From Microcaldota archaeon (GTDB taxonomy: Archaea > Micrarchaeota > Micrarchaeia > Micrarchaeales > CABMGC01): DNA of 24,524 nucleotides. Position 1 is the stretch's first letter; every line of letters starts with the position of its first letter. Where the stretch lies: the NCBI GenBank assembly GCA_028867095.1, contig JAGWHA010000006.1:1-24524 (forward strand), read 5' to 3'. This document shows positions 7,202-14,163 of the stretch, one piece after another. The notes below the pieces were generated by a model that worked only from the letters and a program-made list of their open reading frames with translations, was not told the DNA's origin and ran no database searches. A program made the position numbers and the translations under genes.

Positions 7202-8329
7202 CTAATTAGTACGGCCCAAAACGAAATACGCTATCGATCCAAGCCTCTTCTTTGCCGCAGAATCTGGCAGCAGCTTGTGGACCTCCTTCCAGGCCTTGGA
7301 AAGCTCGTCCATTGCGATCTTTTCGGCCTCCTCCCTGGCCCCGTACTTTGTTATTATAGAAATTGCCTCTTGTATTAGCTTCTGGTCTTTTGTGTGCATG
7401 TTAAGCAGCACCTCCAGCCTATTTCTGTCGGCAGGGCTTGCGGATTCAAGGGTCTTTATCACAAGCAGGCTCTTCTTGCCCTCGGTTATGTCGTCCCCCA
7501 CACCTCCCTTGCTCTTTGACACAGAGCTCTCGAAGAGATTTAGTATATCGTCTTGTATCTGGAACGCGACGCCAAGCTTTGAGCCGAACTTTCCTAGCGC
7601 GTTGACAGTCTCCTCGTTTGCCTCGCAGAGGATTGCGCCGAGCTTGCACGCAAAGCTTATCAGAACTCCGGTCTTGTCGTTGACCATCCTAAGGTACTTC
7701 TCCGAGCTTATCTTCTCTAGGTCCACATCCCCCTTGCTCCAGACTATGTCGGTAGCCTGACCGAGGGAGATCCTTGTCATGTCCTTGAAGAATGTAGAAA
7801 AGATCTTGAACTTGGTCTCAACGGAGAGCTTTGGGCTGTCCACGATTGCGACAAACGGGAAGAAGTACATGAAGTCTCCCGCATTTATCGCTATGGCGTT
7901 CCCGAAAGATTCGTGGACCGTCAGGCGGTTCCTCCTGTACCTTGACTCGTCCTCAATGTCGTCCTTTATCAGCGTCGCATTGTGTATTACCTCTGGGACC
8001 AATGTGAATTCTATGAAATTGTCCGGATTCTTGCCGAGCGCCTCGACCACCAAATAGGTTATGGCAGGTCGCAGCCTCTTTCCGCCGCCCTCGAGCAGAT
8101 ACATTGACGGCTTTATTATTCCCTGCTCGATTGCTTCGGGGTCGTATTCGTATCCGCTTCTGCCCAGAAGCTTCTGCACGCTCCTATCTGAGCTAACTAG
8201 CGAAAGAGAGTCGCCAAGCATCTTGTCGACCTTCCTTGCGTACTCCTTCATGAACGCGGTGACATCGCTTAGGCTCTCCTTCATCTTCTCCAGCTCCTTT
8301 TGCGTATCTTTTGGTTTATGCCCTATCAA
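7202..8329 (-). CDS. Isoprenyl diphosphate synthase, paralog 1 (GGPP synthase family)
   Basis: First gene of a tandem pair of trans-prenyltransferases; 375 residues from TTG 8329. Motifs: GGKRLRP 82-88, DDIED 123-127 with RR 132-133, GQATD 190-194, KTG 219-221, FQIQDDILN (DDxxN 260-264) and GDDITEGK. All residues needed to bind the substrate diphosphates through magnesium appear present, apart from the Asn ending of the second motif, shared with its partner. The residue 5 before the first motif is Ala (Gly in the paralog) rather than the aromatic residue typical of archaeal C20 synthases. The TTG start has GAGG (8340-8337) upstream; an internal ATG near residue 16 is an alternative. A minus-strand TATA box at 8371-8379 suits this pair. 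Confidence 0.9.
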   Translation of the reverse strand: MIGHKPKDTQKELEKMKESLSDVTAFMKEYARKVDKMLGDSLSLVSSDRSVQKLLGRSGYEYDPEAIEQGIIKPSMYLLEGGGKRLRPAITYLVVEALGKNPDNFIEFTLVPEVIHNATLIKDDIEDESRYRRNRLTVHESFGNAIAINAGDFMYFFPFVAIVDSPKLSVETKFKIFSTFFKDMTRISLGQATDIVWSKGDVDLEKISSEKYLRMVNDKTGVLISFACKLGAILCEANEETVNALGKFGSKLGVAFQIQDDILNLFESSVSKSKGGVGDDITEGKKSLLVIKTLESASPADRNRLEVLLNMHTKDQKLIQEAISIITKYGAREEAEKIAMDELSKAWKEVHKLLPDSAAKKRLGSIAYFVLGRTN

Positions 8330-8370
8330 AGAAATTCCTCAGGTAGTTGCATTTAGCTTGGTTTGACCTC

Positions 8371-8379
8371 TATTAAATA
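8371..8379 (-). promoter_or_regulatory. TATA box for the tandem synthase genes
   Basis: Read on the minus strand: AAAAG then TATTTAATA, a BRE-plus-TATA-like element. A start about 25 nt downstream would be near 8348, giving a leader of roughly 20 nt before TTG 8329. Confidence 0.5.
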
Positions 8380-8430
8380 CTTTTACATTGCTTCGTCAAA
8401 AGCTTCTGCTTGGCGCATGGGTTAAACTAA

Positions 8431-8452
8431 ATGAGATTAAAAATTAAAAAAA
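8431..8452 (-). terminator. T-tract terminator after L11
   Basis: Directly after the L11 stop on the minus strand, CCTTTTTTTAATTTTTAATC gives two T-runs without a strong hairpin, the usual archaeal oligo-dT terminator form. It separates spt5-L11 from the synthase pair, which has its own promoter. Confidence 0.6.
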
Positions 8453-8462
8453 GGAGTGGGGA

Positions 8463-8930
8463 TTATACCTTTACTTCTCCGCTGTCGATCTTCTTGATCA
8501 TCTCCATTGCGCCGATGCCCTCCACGGTTATGTTCATGCTCTTGCAAGTCCCGATGACCTGCTTCACCTTGTCTGCGAGCGTGTTTCCATAGAGCGAGGC
8601 GTCCTTTGCCTTTGCGACCTTCTTGAGCTGCTCAAGAGTTATGTTGCCAACGACCTCCTCCTTGTTCTTGGCGCCCTTTGGTATCCCGATCTCCTTGAGT
8701 ATCAGAGCGCTTGTTGACGGTGATCCGACCTCGACTACGAACTCTTTTGTTGAAGGGTTGACCACGACCTTGACTGCGATCTTCATTCCCTCGAATGCCT
8801 TAGTCTTTGCGTTGATCTCAGCAATTATTGCGGTCACGTTGACTCCAAGAGGCCCAAGAGCTGGACCAAAAGGTGGCCCTCCCGTCGCCTTTCCTCCTTC
8901 GATTAATCCGTTTATTGTTACATCTGCCAT
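8463..8930 (-). CDS. rpl11: Large-subunit ribosomal protein uL11
   Basis: Base of the ribosomal stalk and part of the GTPase-associated centre. The 155 residues contain the N-terminal signature GPPFGPALGPLGVNVTAIIAEIN (residues 18-40) and the C-terminal rRNA-binding domain (KEEVVGNITLEQLKKVAKAK, VIGTCKSMNITVEG). ATG 8930 follows the spt5 stop by 2 nt, with AGGTG ahead of it spanning the last spt5 codons. In many archaea L11 sits with L1-L10-L12. Here those three genes are 7 kb away on the opposite strand. Confidence 0.95.
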   Translation of the reverse strand: MADVTINGLIEGGKATGGPPFGPALGPLGVNVTAIIAEINAKTKAFEGMKIAVKVVVNPSTKEFVVEVGSPSTSALILKEIGIPKGAKNKEEVVGNITLEQLKKVAKAKDASLYGNTLADKVKQVIGTCKSMNITVEGIGAMEMIKKIDSGEVKV

Positions 8931-8932
8931 GT

Positions 8933-9379
8933 TTACACCTTTTCTGCCTTCTGAATTACCCTTGCTATGTTGGACTTGGTTGTCACCGGTATAGGAACAG
9001 CTACGTCCATCAGTTCAACAGTAATTTCATCTTTTGTCGAATCTACTTTAATTACCTTTGCCTTGTACCCCTTGAACGGGCCCGAAAGGAACTCTACTAT
9101 GTCGCTGATCGCAATCTCCTGAACCGTCCTCTTGACATCAAGCATCTTGTCGAGCTCCTCCTGGCTGAGCGGCTTTGGAAGCATGCCCTTGACGTGCGGC
9201 TCGTTCATTATGAGCTCTCTGCAGGCGACCTCGTTCTCCGCCTCGATTATCAGGTACCCCCTCATGCCCTCGACCAGGACGATCGAATCGATGTTGAGGC
9301 TCGACTTTGACACCTTGTATTCGAGTATGTCTGCGGTGATCTTCTCCTGGCTTGATGTTACTCTTACAACGAAATACAA
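8933..9379 (-). CDS. spt5: Transcription elongation factor Spt5 (archaeal NusG)
   Basis: Binds the RNA polymerase clamp together with Spt4 to keep the enzyme processive. The 148 residues have an NGN domain (about 1-85: MYFVVRVTSSQEK, VEGMRGYLIIEAE, HVKGMLPKPLSQEEL) and a C-terminal KOW domain (about 92-125: ISDIVEFLSGPFKGYKAKV). The start is TTG 9379, 3 nt after GTGAT (9387-9383), matching the pattern of the ribosomal genes. Pairing with L11 is conserved in archaea, but the usual upstream secE is missing: the divergent neighbour is trm5. A TATA box at 9401-9410 would place the start so close to TTG that part of the GTGAT may not be transcribed. That conflict is unresolved. Confidence 0.94.
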   Translation of the reverse strand: MYFVVRVTSSQEKITADILEYKVSKSSLNIDSIVLVEGMRGYLIIEAENEVACRELIMNEPHVKGMLPKPLSQEELDKMLDVKRTVQEIAISDIVEFLSGPFKGYKAKVIKVDSTKDEITVELMDVAVPIPVTTKSNIARVIQKAEKV

Positions 9380-9392
9380 TTCATCACTCTTC

Positions 9393-9410
9393 TTTAAGCT
9401 TAAATATTTT
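9393..9410. promoter_or_regulatory. Bidirectional promoter between spt5 and trm5
   Basis: TTTAAGCTTAAA (9393-9404) is a perfect 12-bp palindrome continuing into TATTTT. Read forward, TTAAATATT sits about 27 nt before ATG 9430, predicting a leaderless trm5 mRNA. Read backward, AATATTTAAG sits about 25 nt before TTG 9379. The divergent starts are only 50 nt apart. Confidence 0.55.
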
Positions 9411-9429
9411 GAACATCCTACTTTCTGCT

Positions 9430-10458
9430 ATGATTGGCCTTCGAGCAAGCAGGAAGGACGCCGAGAAAGCAAGGCGCTTCTTAGCAAAGCACGCTCTGCT
9501 AGACAATCACTACAAGATATATGGGGACAATTCATTTATATACTTACCTGTCGTCCCGAATACTGAGGACAAAAAAGTGAAATCGGCGGCGGAAAAACTC
9601 GGGGCAAAGGTGGTAAGGGCCAGCTTTGAGGGTGCAGAAAACCCCAGCGCATACAGGCAGCTGCTAAAGAAAAAACTTGGAGACAGGTATGGAGAGGTCA
9701 CCAAGAGCTACGACATAGTGGGAAACATCGCGCTCATTGATGTTAAAGGTAAGGCGGCGCTACAGACAGCAAAGGCGATAATGGAGACGAACAAGAACGT
9801 TGAAACCGTGATAAGCAAGGACAGCGCGGTGGGGGGAAAATACAGGACAAGAAAATACAGGCATGTTCTAGGAAAGAAAAACTTTGTAGCGACATACAGG
9901 GAGAACGGGGTTGTGCTAAGATTTGACATACGCAAGACCTTCTTCTCCTCAAGGCTCGCCTTTGACAGGCTGAGGATCGCAAGGCTTGTGAAGAAGGGTG
10001 AGAACGTCATCGTGATGTTTGCAGGGATGGGGCCTTTTGCAATTGAGATAGGGAAGATGCAGAAGGATTCGAATGTCGTTGGGATAGAGCTCAATAGGAG
10101 TGCCTATAGTTACATGAAGCGGAACATAGCCCTAAACAAAGCTACGAATGTTACCGCAGAACTGGGGGACGTAAAGAAAGTTGCAAACCGATACAAGCAC
10201 TTTGCTAACAGGGTGGTGATGCCCCTGCCTACTGATGCGTTTAGTTTCCTTGGAGCGGTGGTGAAAGTTGCAAGGAAAGGGTGTGTTGTCCATTACTACG
10301 CATTCGGCGAAAGGAAGAGCGCATTTGAGCAGAACACAAAAAAGGTGAAGGAGTTTTTCTTAAGGCATAATAGAAAAATAAGAATCCTTGACAAGAGGGT
10401 CGTAAGGCAGTACTCCCCAAAGCAGGTAGAAATTGTGCTCGATATACTGCTGCGGTAG
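9430..10458 (+). CDS. trm5: tRNA (guanine37-N1)-methyltransferase, Trm5 family
   Basis: SAM-dependent enzyme that methylates G37 next to the anticodon, preventing +1 frameshifts and, in archaea, opening the wyosine pathway. 342 residues from ATG 9430; the frame is open to 9352, but that region overlaps spt5. Motifs: FFSSRLAFDRLRIARLV (171-187), SAM-binding MFAGMGPFAIEIGK (196-209), VGIELNRSAYSYMKRNI (217-233), MPLP (264-267, where the family usually has NLP), and YSPKQVEIVLDI near the C-terminus. It is followed by 62 nt and a new promoter. Relatives such as Taw2 share the fold. Trm5 is favoured because of the full-length N-terminal region, but the substrate is not proven. Confidence 0.88.
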   Translation: MIGLRASRKDAEKARRFLAKHALLDNHYKIYGDNSFIYLPVVPNTEDKKVKSAAEKLGAKVVRASFEGAENPSAYRQLLKKKLGDRYGEVTKSYDIVGNIALIDVKGKAALQTAKAIMETNKNVETVISKDSAVGGKYRTRKYRHVLGKKNFVATYRENGVVLRFDIRKTFFSSRLAFDRLRIARLVKKGENVIVMFAGMGPFAIEIGKMQKDSNVVGIELNRSAYSYMKRNIALNKATNVTAELGDVKKVANRYKHFANRVVMPLPTDAFSFLGAVVKVARKGCVVHYYAFGERKSAFEQNTKKVKEFFLRHNRKIRILDKRVVRQYSPKQVEIVLDILLR

Positions 10459-10483
10459 CAATTATACGAAAATAGGGCAAATG

Positions 10484-10513
10484 TTTAAAATGGAGGAAAA
10501 CAGATTGAATCTG
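10484..10513 (+). promoter_or_regulatory. Promoter with palindrome before the unknown gene pair
   Basis: TATA element TTTAAAA (10484-10490) is followed by a perfect inverted repeat, CAGATT-G-AATCTG (10501-10513), which covers the expected start point about 25 nt downstream. The translation start is ATG 10521. The palindrome could be an operator; its binding factor is unknown. Confidence 0.45.
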
Positions 10514-10520
10514 TGTCTAA

Positions 10521-10910
10521 ATGCAGGTTTTAAACAAAACAAACGACAATTCTTACGAGAGATTTCCATCGATAATTGAGGCGATTAGAGATCTGGGCGG
10601 AAGCAGGGAGCAGAAGGCAAAGTTTGCTGATCTTGTATTAAACAAGATATATTTCGAGCAAAACCATGTTTACGATTCAGTGCGCAGAGGCATGGGATAC
10701 GACGCATTCTACGGCGAGGAAAATGTGAACATATTCCAGAACGCGCTTCTTAGGGAATTTAGAAACAGAAATCAGCTATACGAGCGGCAGGAGAATAACC
10801 CCAAGGTAAACGTTGCAAAGCTCTCGGGAATGGCCGACATCAGGTCGAATAGCTTCGACAAAGAGATTGTCGCGATAATCAAAACCTCAAGGAGGCAGGT
10901 AGGGCTGTGA
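10521..10910 (+). CDS. Hypothetical protein, first of an unknown pair
   Basis: Not recognised. A soluble, charged 129-residue protein without signal peptide, membrane segment or cysteine. Visible features: an Asp/Asn-rich start, a helical part (FPSIIEAIRDLGGSREQKAKF), an aromatic patch (YDSVRRGMGYDAFYGEE, about 51-67), an Arg/Asn/Gln-rich stretch (LLREFRNRNQLYERQENN) and a basic end (IIKTSRRQVGL). Codon use resembles the ribosomal neighbours, which argues for a resident gene. Its TGA stop (10908-10910) is embedded in the GTGAT of the next gene, so the two are translationally coupled and probably act together. It replaces nothing known in the usual S5-L30 interval. Confidence 0.75.
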   Translation: MQVLNKTNDNSYERFPSIIEAIRDLGGSREQKAKFADLVLNKIYFEQNHVYDSVRRGMGYDAFYGEENVNIFQNALLREFRNRNQLYERQENNPKVNVAKLSGMADIRSNSFDKEIVAIIKTSRRQVGL

Positions 10911-10914
10911 TGTT

Positions 10915-11319
10915 TTGACGATGGAAATTGGCACAAAAAAGAGGCAACAGCCCACTGAAATTGGCGCCGAGAGCAGATTGTACCTGTACGGTGCGCAGAG
11001 CCCGCTGGTTTTGCAGGAAAGATGGAAGTACCTAAGGGTGGCCTTTGACACCTTGCCAAAGGATGTCTTCAATGAGGTGGCAAGCGCAAGGGGGGCAGGA
11101 AGCATCCTAAAGGAGTACGCGTATTCAATGATTGAATCGCATCTGAACAAGTACGAATTCGGAAAAAAAGACGTGCAAAGAATGATGCGGGAGGAGGACA
11201 TCAGGTTCACGAGCAGAAACAGCATAAAGGCCGAGGTGTATAGGATGTTTGAGCGCGTCGCCATGGAGGTCGCCAAAAAAAGGGAGCTGAGAAGCGCGGA
11301 GTTTTGGGACGAGTTGTAG
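10915..11319 (+). CDS. Hypothetical protein, second of an unknown pair (TTG start)
   Basis: Not recognised. 134 residues, soluble, mostly predicted helical, rich in Arg, Lys and Glu. Notable segments: ESRLYLYGAQSPLVLQERWKY (about 20-40), LPKDVFNEVASARGAGSILKEY (47-68), KKDVQRMMREEDIRFTSRNS (84-103) and a basic amphipathic end (RVAMEVAKKRELRSAEFWDEL). TTG 10915 is 3 nt after GTGAT (10907-10911), which supports it over ATG 10921 two codons later. With its partner it forms an isolated two-gene operon between trm5 and L30. The charge suggests nucleic-acid or ribosome binding, but that is only a guess. Confidence 0.75.
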   Translation: MTMEIGTKKRQQPTEIGAESRLYLYGAQSPLVLQERWKYLRVAFDTLPKDVFNEVASARGAGSILKEYAYSMIESHLNKYEFGKKDVQRMMREEDIRFTSRNSIKAEVYRMFERVAMEVAKKRELRSAEFWDEL

Positions 11320-11353
11320 GACGAGTCTTAAGCAACCAATAAAAACCTTTTCA

Positions 11354-11364
11354 AACATATACAT
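11354..11364 (+). promoter_or_regulatory. Possible TATA region for L30-L15
   Basis: AACATATACAT in the 78-nt gap before L30, about 38 nt before ATG 11398. The gap is AT-rich, and no second candidate is clearly better. Weak evidence. Confidence 0.35.
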
Positions 11365-11397
11365 ATTGTAAAGTAAGGAAAACATTTCGTGTTTTTT

Positions 11398-11829
11398 ATG
11401 GCAAAGAAGAACCTTGAGAATAAGCTACTGGTCGTGGTGAGGGTCAGAGGCAGGACCAAGGTAAGGACAAGCATCACAGAGACGCTCAACAGGCTCAACC
11501 TCAAGAGGGTCAACAACCTGGTGCTTCTCTTTGGAAGCAAGTCAAACATAGGCATGCTCAACAAGTGCGTGGACTTTGTCACATTCGGCGAGGTCAGCGA
11601 GGAGGTCCTCGCAAAGCTCCTTGGAAAAGGTGGAGTCGAGGCAAAGAAGGAACTGGTAGAGGAGCTCTCGAAGGGAAAGAAGATGTCCAAGGAGGTGGAT
11701 GGGATAACACCGCTTAGGATGCACCCTCCAAAGCACGGGTACGAGGGAATAAAGACGGCATACGCGGCAGGCGGGGCTCTGGGATACAGGGGCGAAGAGA
11801 TAAACAAACTGATAAAGAGAATGATGTGA
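11398..11829 (+). CDS. rpl30: Large-subunit ribosomal protein uL30
   Basis: Large-subunit protein. The 143-residue archaeal long form starts at ATG 11398 (MAKKNLENKLLVVVRVRGRT); the in-frame GTG at 11389 adds only MFF and is less likely. Conserved features: ETLNRLNLKRVNNLVLLFGS, MLNKCVDFVTFGEVSEEVLAKLL and the C-terminal LRMHPPKHGYEGIKTAYAAGGALGYRG. It heads a new cluster, detached from S5 by 5.5 kb. Its TGA stop (11827-11829) is embedded in GTGAT, coupling it to L15. Confidence 0.95.
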   Translation: MAKKNLENKLLVVVRVRGRTKVRTSITETLNRLNLKRVNNLVLLFGSKSNIGMLNKCVDFVTFGEVSEEVLAKLLGKGGVEAKKELVEELSKGKKMSKEVDGITPLRMHPPKHGYEGIKTAYAAGGALGYRGEEINKLIKRMM

Positions 11830-11833
11830 TTTC

Positions 11834-12235
11834 ATGGTAATTAGGATTAAGAACACGAGCAGAAAGCACCTGGGCGCGAGGAGATGGGGCCACGGCAACA
11901 TCAAGAACGCAAGGGGCTCGGGAGACAAGGGGGGAACCGGAAAGAGCGGAGCAAAGCACAAGTGGACATACATAGTAAAGTACGCAAAGGACAGGATTCG
12001 AAGAAAGGGATTTGTTAACAAGAACAGCGCGGCAACGCTTGAGGAGATTGACATTCAGATGATTTCAGAAATCGCAAACGCGTCGAAGGACGCAAAGCCT
12101 ACGCTTGAGCTCGGGGGCTACAAGGTGCTCAGCGACGGAAAGCTCAGCAAGGCCGTAGTGGTCAAGGCAACCGGATTCTCAAAGAACGCGATGGAGAAGA
12201 TAAAGAAGGCAGGAGGAGAGGCAATCAAGATATAA
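11834..12235 (+). CDS. rpl15: Large-subunit ribosomal protein uL15
   Basis: Central large-subunit protein with an extended glycine-rich N-terminal arm. The 133 residues include RKHLGARRWGHGNIKNARGSGDKGGTGKSG (about 10-39), the archaeal NKNSAATLEEID segment, and the C-terminal VVVKATGFSKNAMEKIKKAGG typical of uL15. ATG 11834 is 3 nt after GTGAT (11826-11830). The translocon gene secY usually follows L15 in archaea and bacteria. Here a glycosyltransferase starts 30 nt downstream. Confidence 0.95.
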   Translation: MVIRIKNTSRKHLGARRWGHGNIKNARGSGDKGGTGKSGAKHKWTYIVKYAKDRIRRKGFVNKNSAATLEEIDIQMISEIANASKDAKPTLELGGYKVLSDGKLSKAVVVKATGFSKNAMEKIKKAGGEAIKI

Positions 12236-12265
12236 TCTTGATGTGCGCCTAACAACAGTGTATTC

Positions 12266-13438
12266 ATGGAAAGGATCAACGTAGCTTTTTATTCGGACAC
12301 TTATCTTCCAGCGATGGACGGTGTCGTAAACTCGATGCTCAACTTCAAGAGCGAGCTTGAGCGGAGGGGACATAGCGTCTACATCTTCACGAGCGGGGAC
12401 GCAAGGTCAAAGAGGCTCTACTCTGAGGACGATGTGTTTATAACAACGGGCATAAAGTTCAAGCCCTACCCTCAGTACAAGATTGCGCTCTTCCCCTACA
12501 AGTCGATAACCAACCTCAAGGAGCTCAAGGTGGACGTTGTGCACGCGCAGACGCCATTTAGCATGGGCCTTGCAGCGATGACGATCGCAAAGCTCGGCAA
12601 GTATCCGCTTGCAGGCTCGTTCCACACGATGATAAACGACAAGGCGGTAGTGGAGAGCTACTACCCGAAGAACAAGACGCTCAGAAGGTTCACAAAGAAG
12701 TACCTCTGGGAGTACACCAAATTCTTCTACAGAAGATGCGATGCAACGATCGTACCCACGGAGGCGGTCGGGAGCATGCTGGACAAGAGCGGGATAGACA
12801 ACATCAGCGTGGTGCCAAACAGCGTAGACACAAAGAGATTCAGCCCGAAGATTGACGGAAGCGTCCTGCGAGAGAGGCTCAAGGTCTCTGAGGGGGAGAA
12901 GATGGTGCTATACGTCGGAAGGACTAGCAGGGAGAAGAGAATCGAAATCCTGCTCAGGGCTGCAAAGCATCTGTGCGCAAGGAGAAAGGACATCAAGTTC
13001 GTGATTGCAGGGACAGGGCCGGCGTTCGTTTACTACAAGAACATGGCGGCAAGGCTGGGGGTCTCCGACTACGTAAGGTTCATCGGCTTTGTGGAGCAGG
13101 ACAAGCTTGCGCGGCTCTACGCCGCATGCGATGTGTTCTGCATACCATCCACCTTCGAGACGCAAGGAATCGTGGCCCTTGAGGCGATGGCGAGCGGGAA
13201 GCCAGTTGTCGGCGCAGATTACTTCGCGCTAAAGGAGCTGATACAAAGCGGGAAGAACGGCGAAAAGTTTACGCCAGGAGATTATGTGGCCTGCGCGCAA
13301 AAAATAGAAAGGGTTTTAAATAATTCCAACACATATAAACAAAGAGCAGTAGAAACGGCAAAATCATTTGCGATCGGCAGGGCGACGGACAAGTTGATTG
13401 ACGTTTATAGACTAATCTTGGACAATAACAACGGCTAG
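12266..13438 (+). CDS. Glycosyltransferase, GT-B fold, GT4 family
   Basis: Retaining glycosyltransferase that would move a sugar from a nucleotide donor to a lipid or glycan acceptor at the cytoplasmic face. 390 residues in two Rossmann domains. N-terminal acceptor half: RINVAFYSDTYLPAMDGVVNSM with the glycine/asparagine motif near 15-22, VDVVHAQTPFSMGL (89-102) and GSFHTM (117-122). C-terminal donor half: VLYVGRTSREKRIEILLRA (214-232), VIAGTGP (246-252) and the catalytic EX7E pair E298/E306 in FETQGIVALEAMASGKPVVG. It resembles diacylglycerol glucosyl/mannosyltransferases, so archaeal glycolipid synthesis is plausible but unproven. Its place after L15, where secY is expected, is unusual. Confidence 0.88.
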   Translation: MERINVAFYSDTYLPAMDGVVNSMLNFKSELERRGHSVYIFTSGDARSKRLYSEDDVFITTGIKFKPYPQYKIALFPYKSITNLKELKVDVVHAQTPFSMGLAAMTIAKLGKYPLAGSFHTMINDKAVVESYYPKNKTLRRFTKKYLWEYTKFFYRRCDATIVPTEAVGSMLDKSGIDNISVVPNSVDTKRFSPKIDGSVLRERLKVSEGEKMVLYVGRTSREKRIEILLRAAKHLCARRKDIKFVIAGTGPAFVYYKNMAARLGVSDYVRFIGFVEQDKLARLYAACDVFCIPSTFETQGIVALEAMASGKPVVGADYFALKELIQSGKNGEKFTPGDYVACAQKIERVLNNSNTYKQRAVETAKSFAIGRATDKLIDVYRLILDNNNG

Positions 13439-13476
13439 GCGATTTACTGGAAGGAAATGCGAAAACAGAACAGGAA

Positions 13477-14136
13477 GTGAAGACAGAGAATGCTAAACCT
13501 ATTATTCCTCTTTCCCCTAAGGAACAGAAGATAGGCGAGTTGAACAAGGGCATAGAGGAGGAGAGGAAGAAGAGGCTAATACTCATCGACAGCATCAAGA
13601 GGCTGCGCCACAAGATGGCCTACAAGCAGGCCGAGCTGGCGGCGCTCTCCAAGCTGAACCTCGCAAAGCCGCCGGAGAACAGGGGAAAGAGCATCGGATA
13701 CCTAAAGAGGATGAAGGAGAGGCTCGAGTTTCGGATCTCAACAGAGGCATCCTCGCTCTCGACCGAGAAGGAACTTATCCGAAAGATAAACGACATCGAC
13801 GCAGAGCTTGACGCTGCCATAAAGAGCTACAAGCAGCGAAAGAAGCTGGATTTGATAAAGGGCGACATCGAGGACGCGATAAAGCAGTCGGAAGTCATAG
13901 AGAAGCAGATCCTGGAGTCAAACAAGGCGCTCGACGACCTCTATGGGAAGCTCAGGTCGCTAACCGGCTACAGCGGCGAGAGGGGAGGGGGAGACAGGAG
14001 AAATGGAGGAGGCGAAAGAAGGCCAAGCAAGCCGCAGAAACAGCAGGAAATAAGCCTTGCGGACATTGCAGTGATAAAGGACAAGAAAAATGGAAACAGT
14101 GAATCTGATAACGAGATAGAGATCAGTAGTAACTAA
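13477..14136 (+). CDS. Archaeal coiled-coil protein, COG1340-like
   Basis: A 219-residue, strongly helical, charged protein. Residues about 14-60 (KEQKIGELNKGIEEERKKR onward) and 75-165 have heptad-like spacing. The block RLEFRISTEASSLSTEKELIRKI (about 83-105) resembles the L-E-x-QT...L...E motif of the uncharacterised archaeal coiled-coil family COG1340. Residues 170-195 form a Gly/Arg-rich disordered tail (SGERGGGDRRNGGGERRPSK), reminiscent of RNA-binding RGG segments. GTG 13477 is the only plausible early start and has a poor ribosome-binding site, so the N-terminus is uncertain. It lies between the glycosyltransferase (38 nt before) and the CPSF-type nuclease (27 nt after). A ribosome- or RNA-linked role is inference. 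Confidence 0.75.
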   Translation: MKTENAKPIIPLSPKEQKIGELNKGIEEERKKRLILIDSIKRLRHKMAYKQAELAALSKLNLAKPPENRGKSIGYLKRMKERLEFRISTEASSLSTEKELIRKINDIDAELDAAIKSYKQRKKLDLIKGDIEDAIKQSEVIEKQILESNKALDDLYGKLRSLTGYSGERGGGDRRNGGGERRPSKPQKQQEISLADIAVIKDKKNGNSESDNEIEISSN

Positions 14137-14163
14137 AAAATACGGACAGTACAGATGATATAA

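Noticed and set aside
9352..9429. N-terminal extension of Trm5
   Set aside because: Overlaps spt5 and the shared promoter; conserved protein and TATA distance fit ATG 9430.
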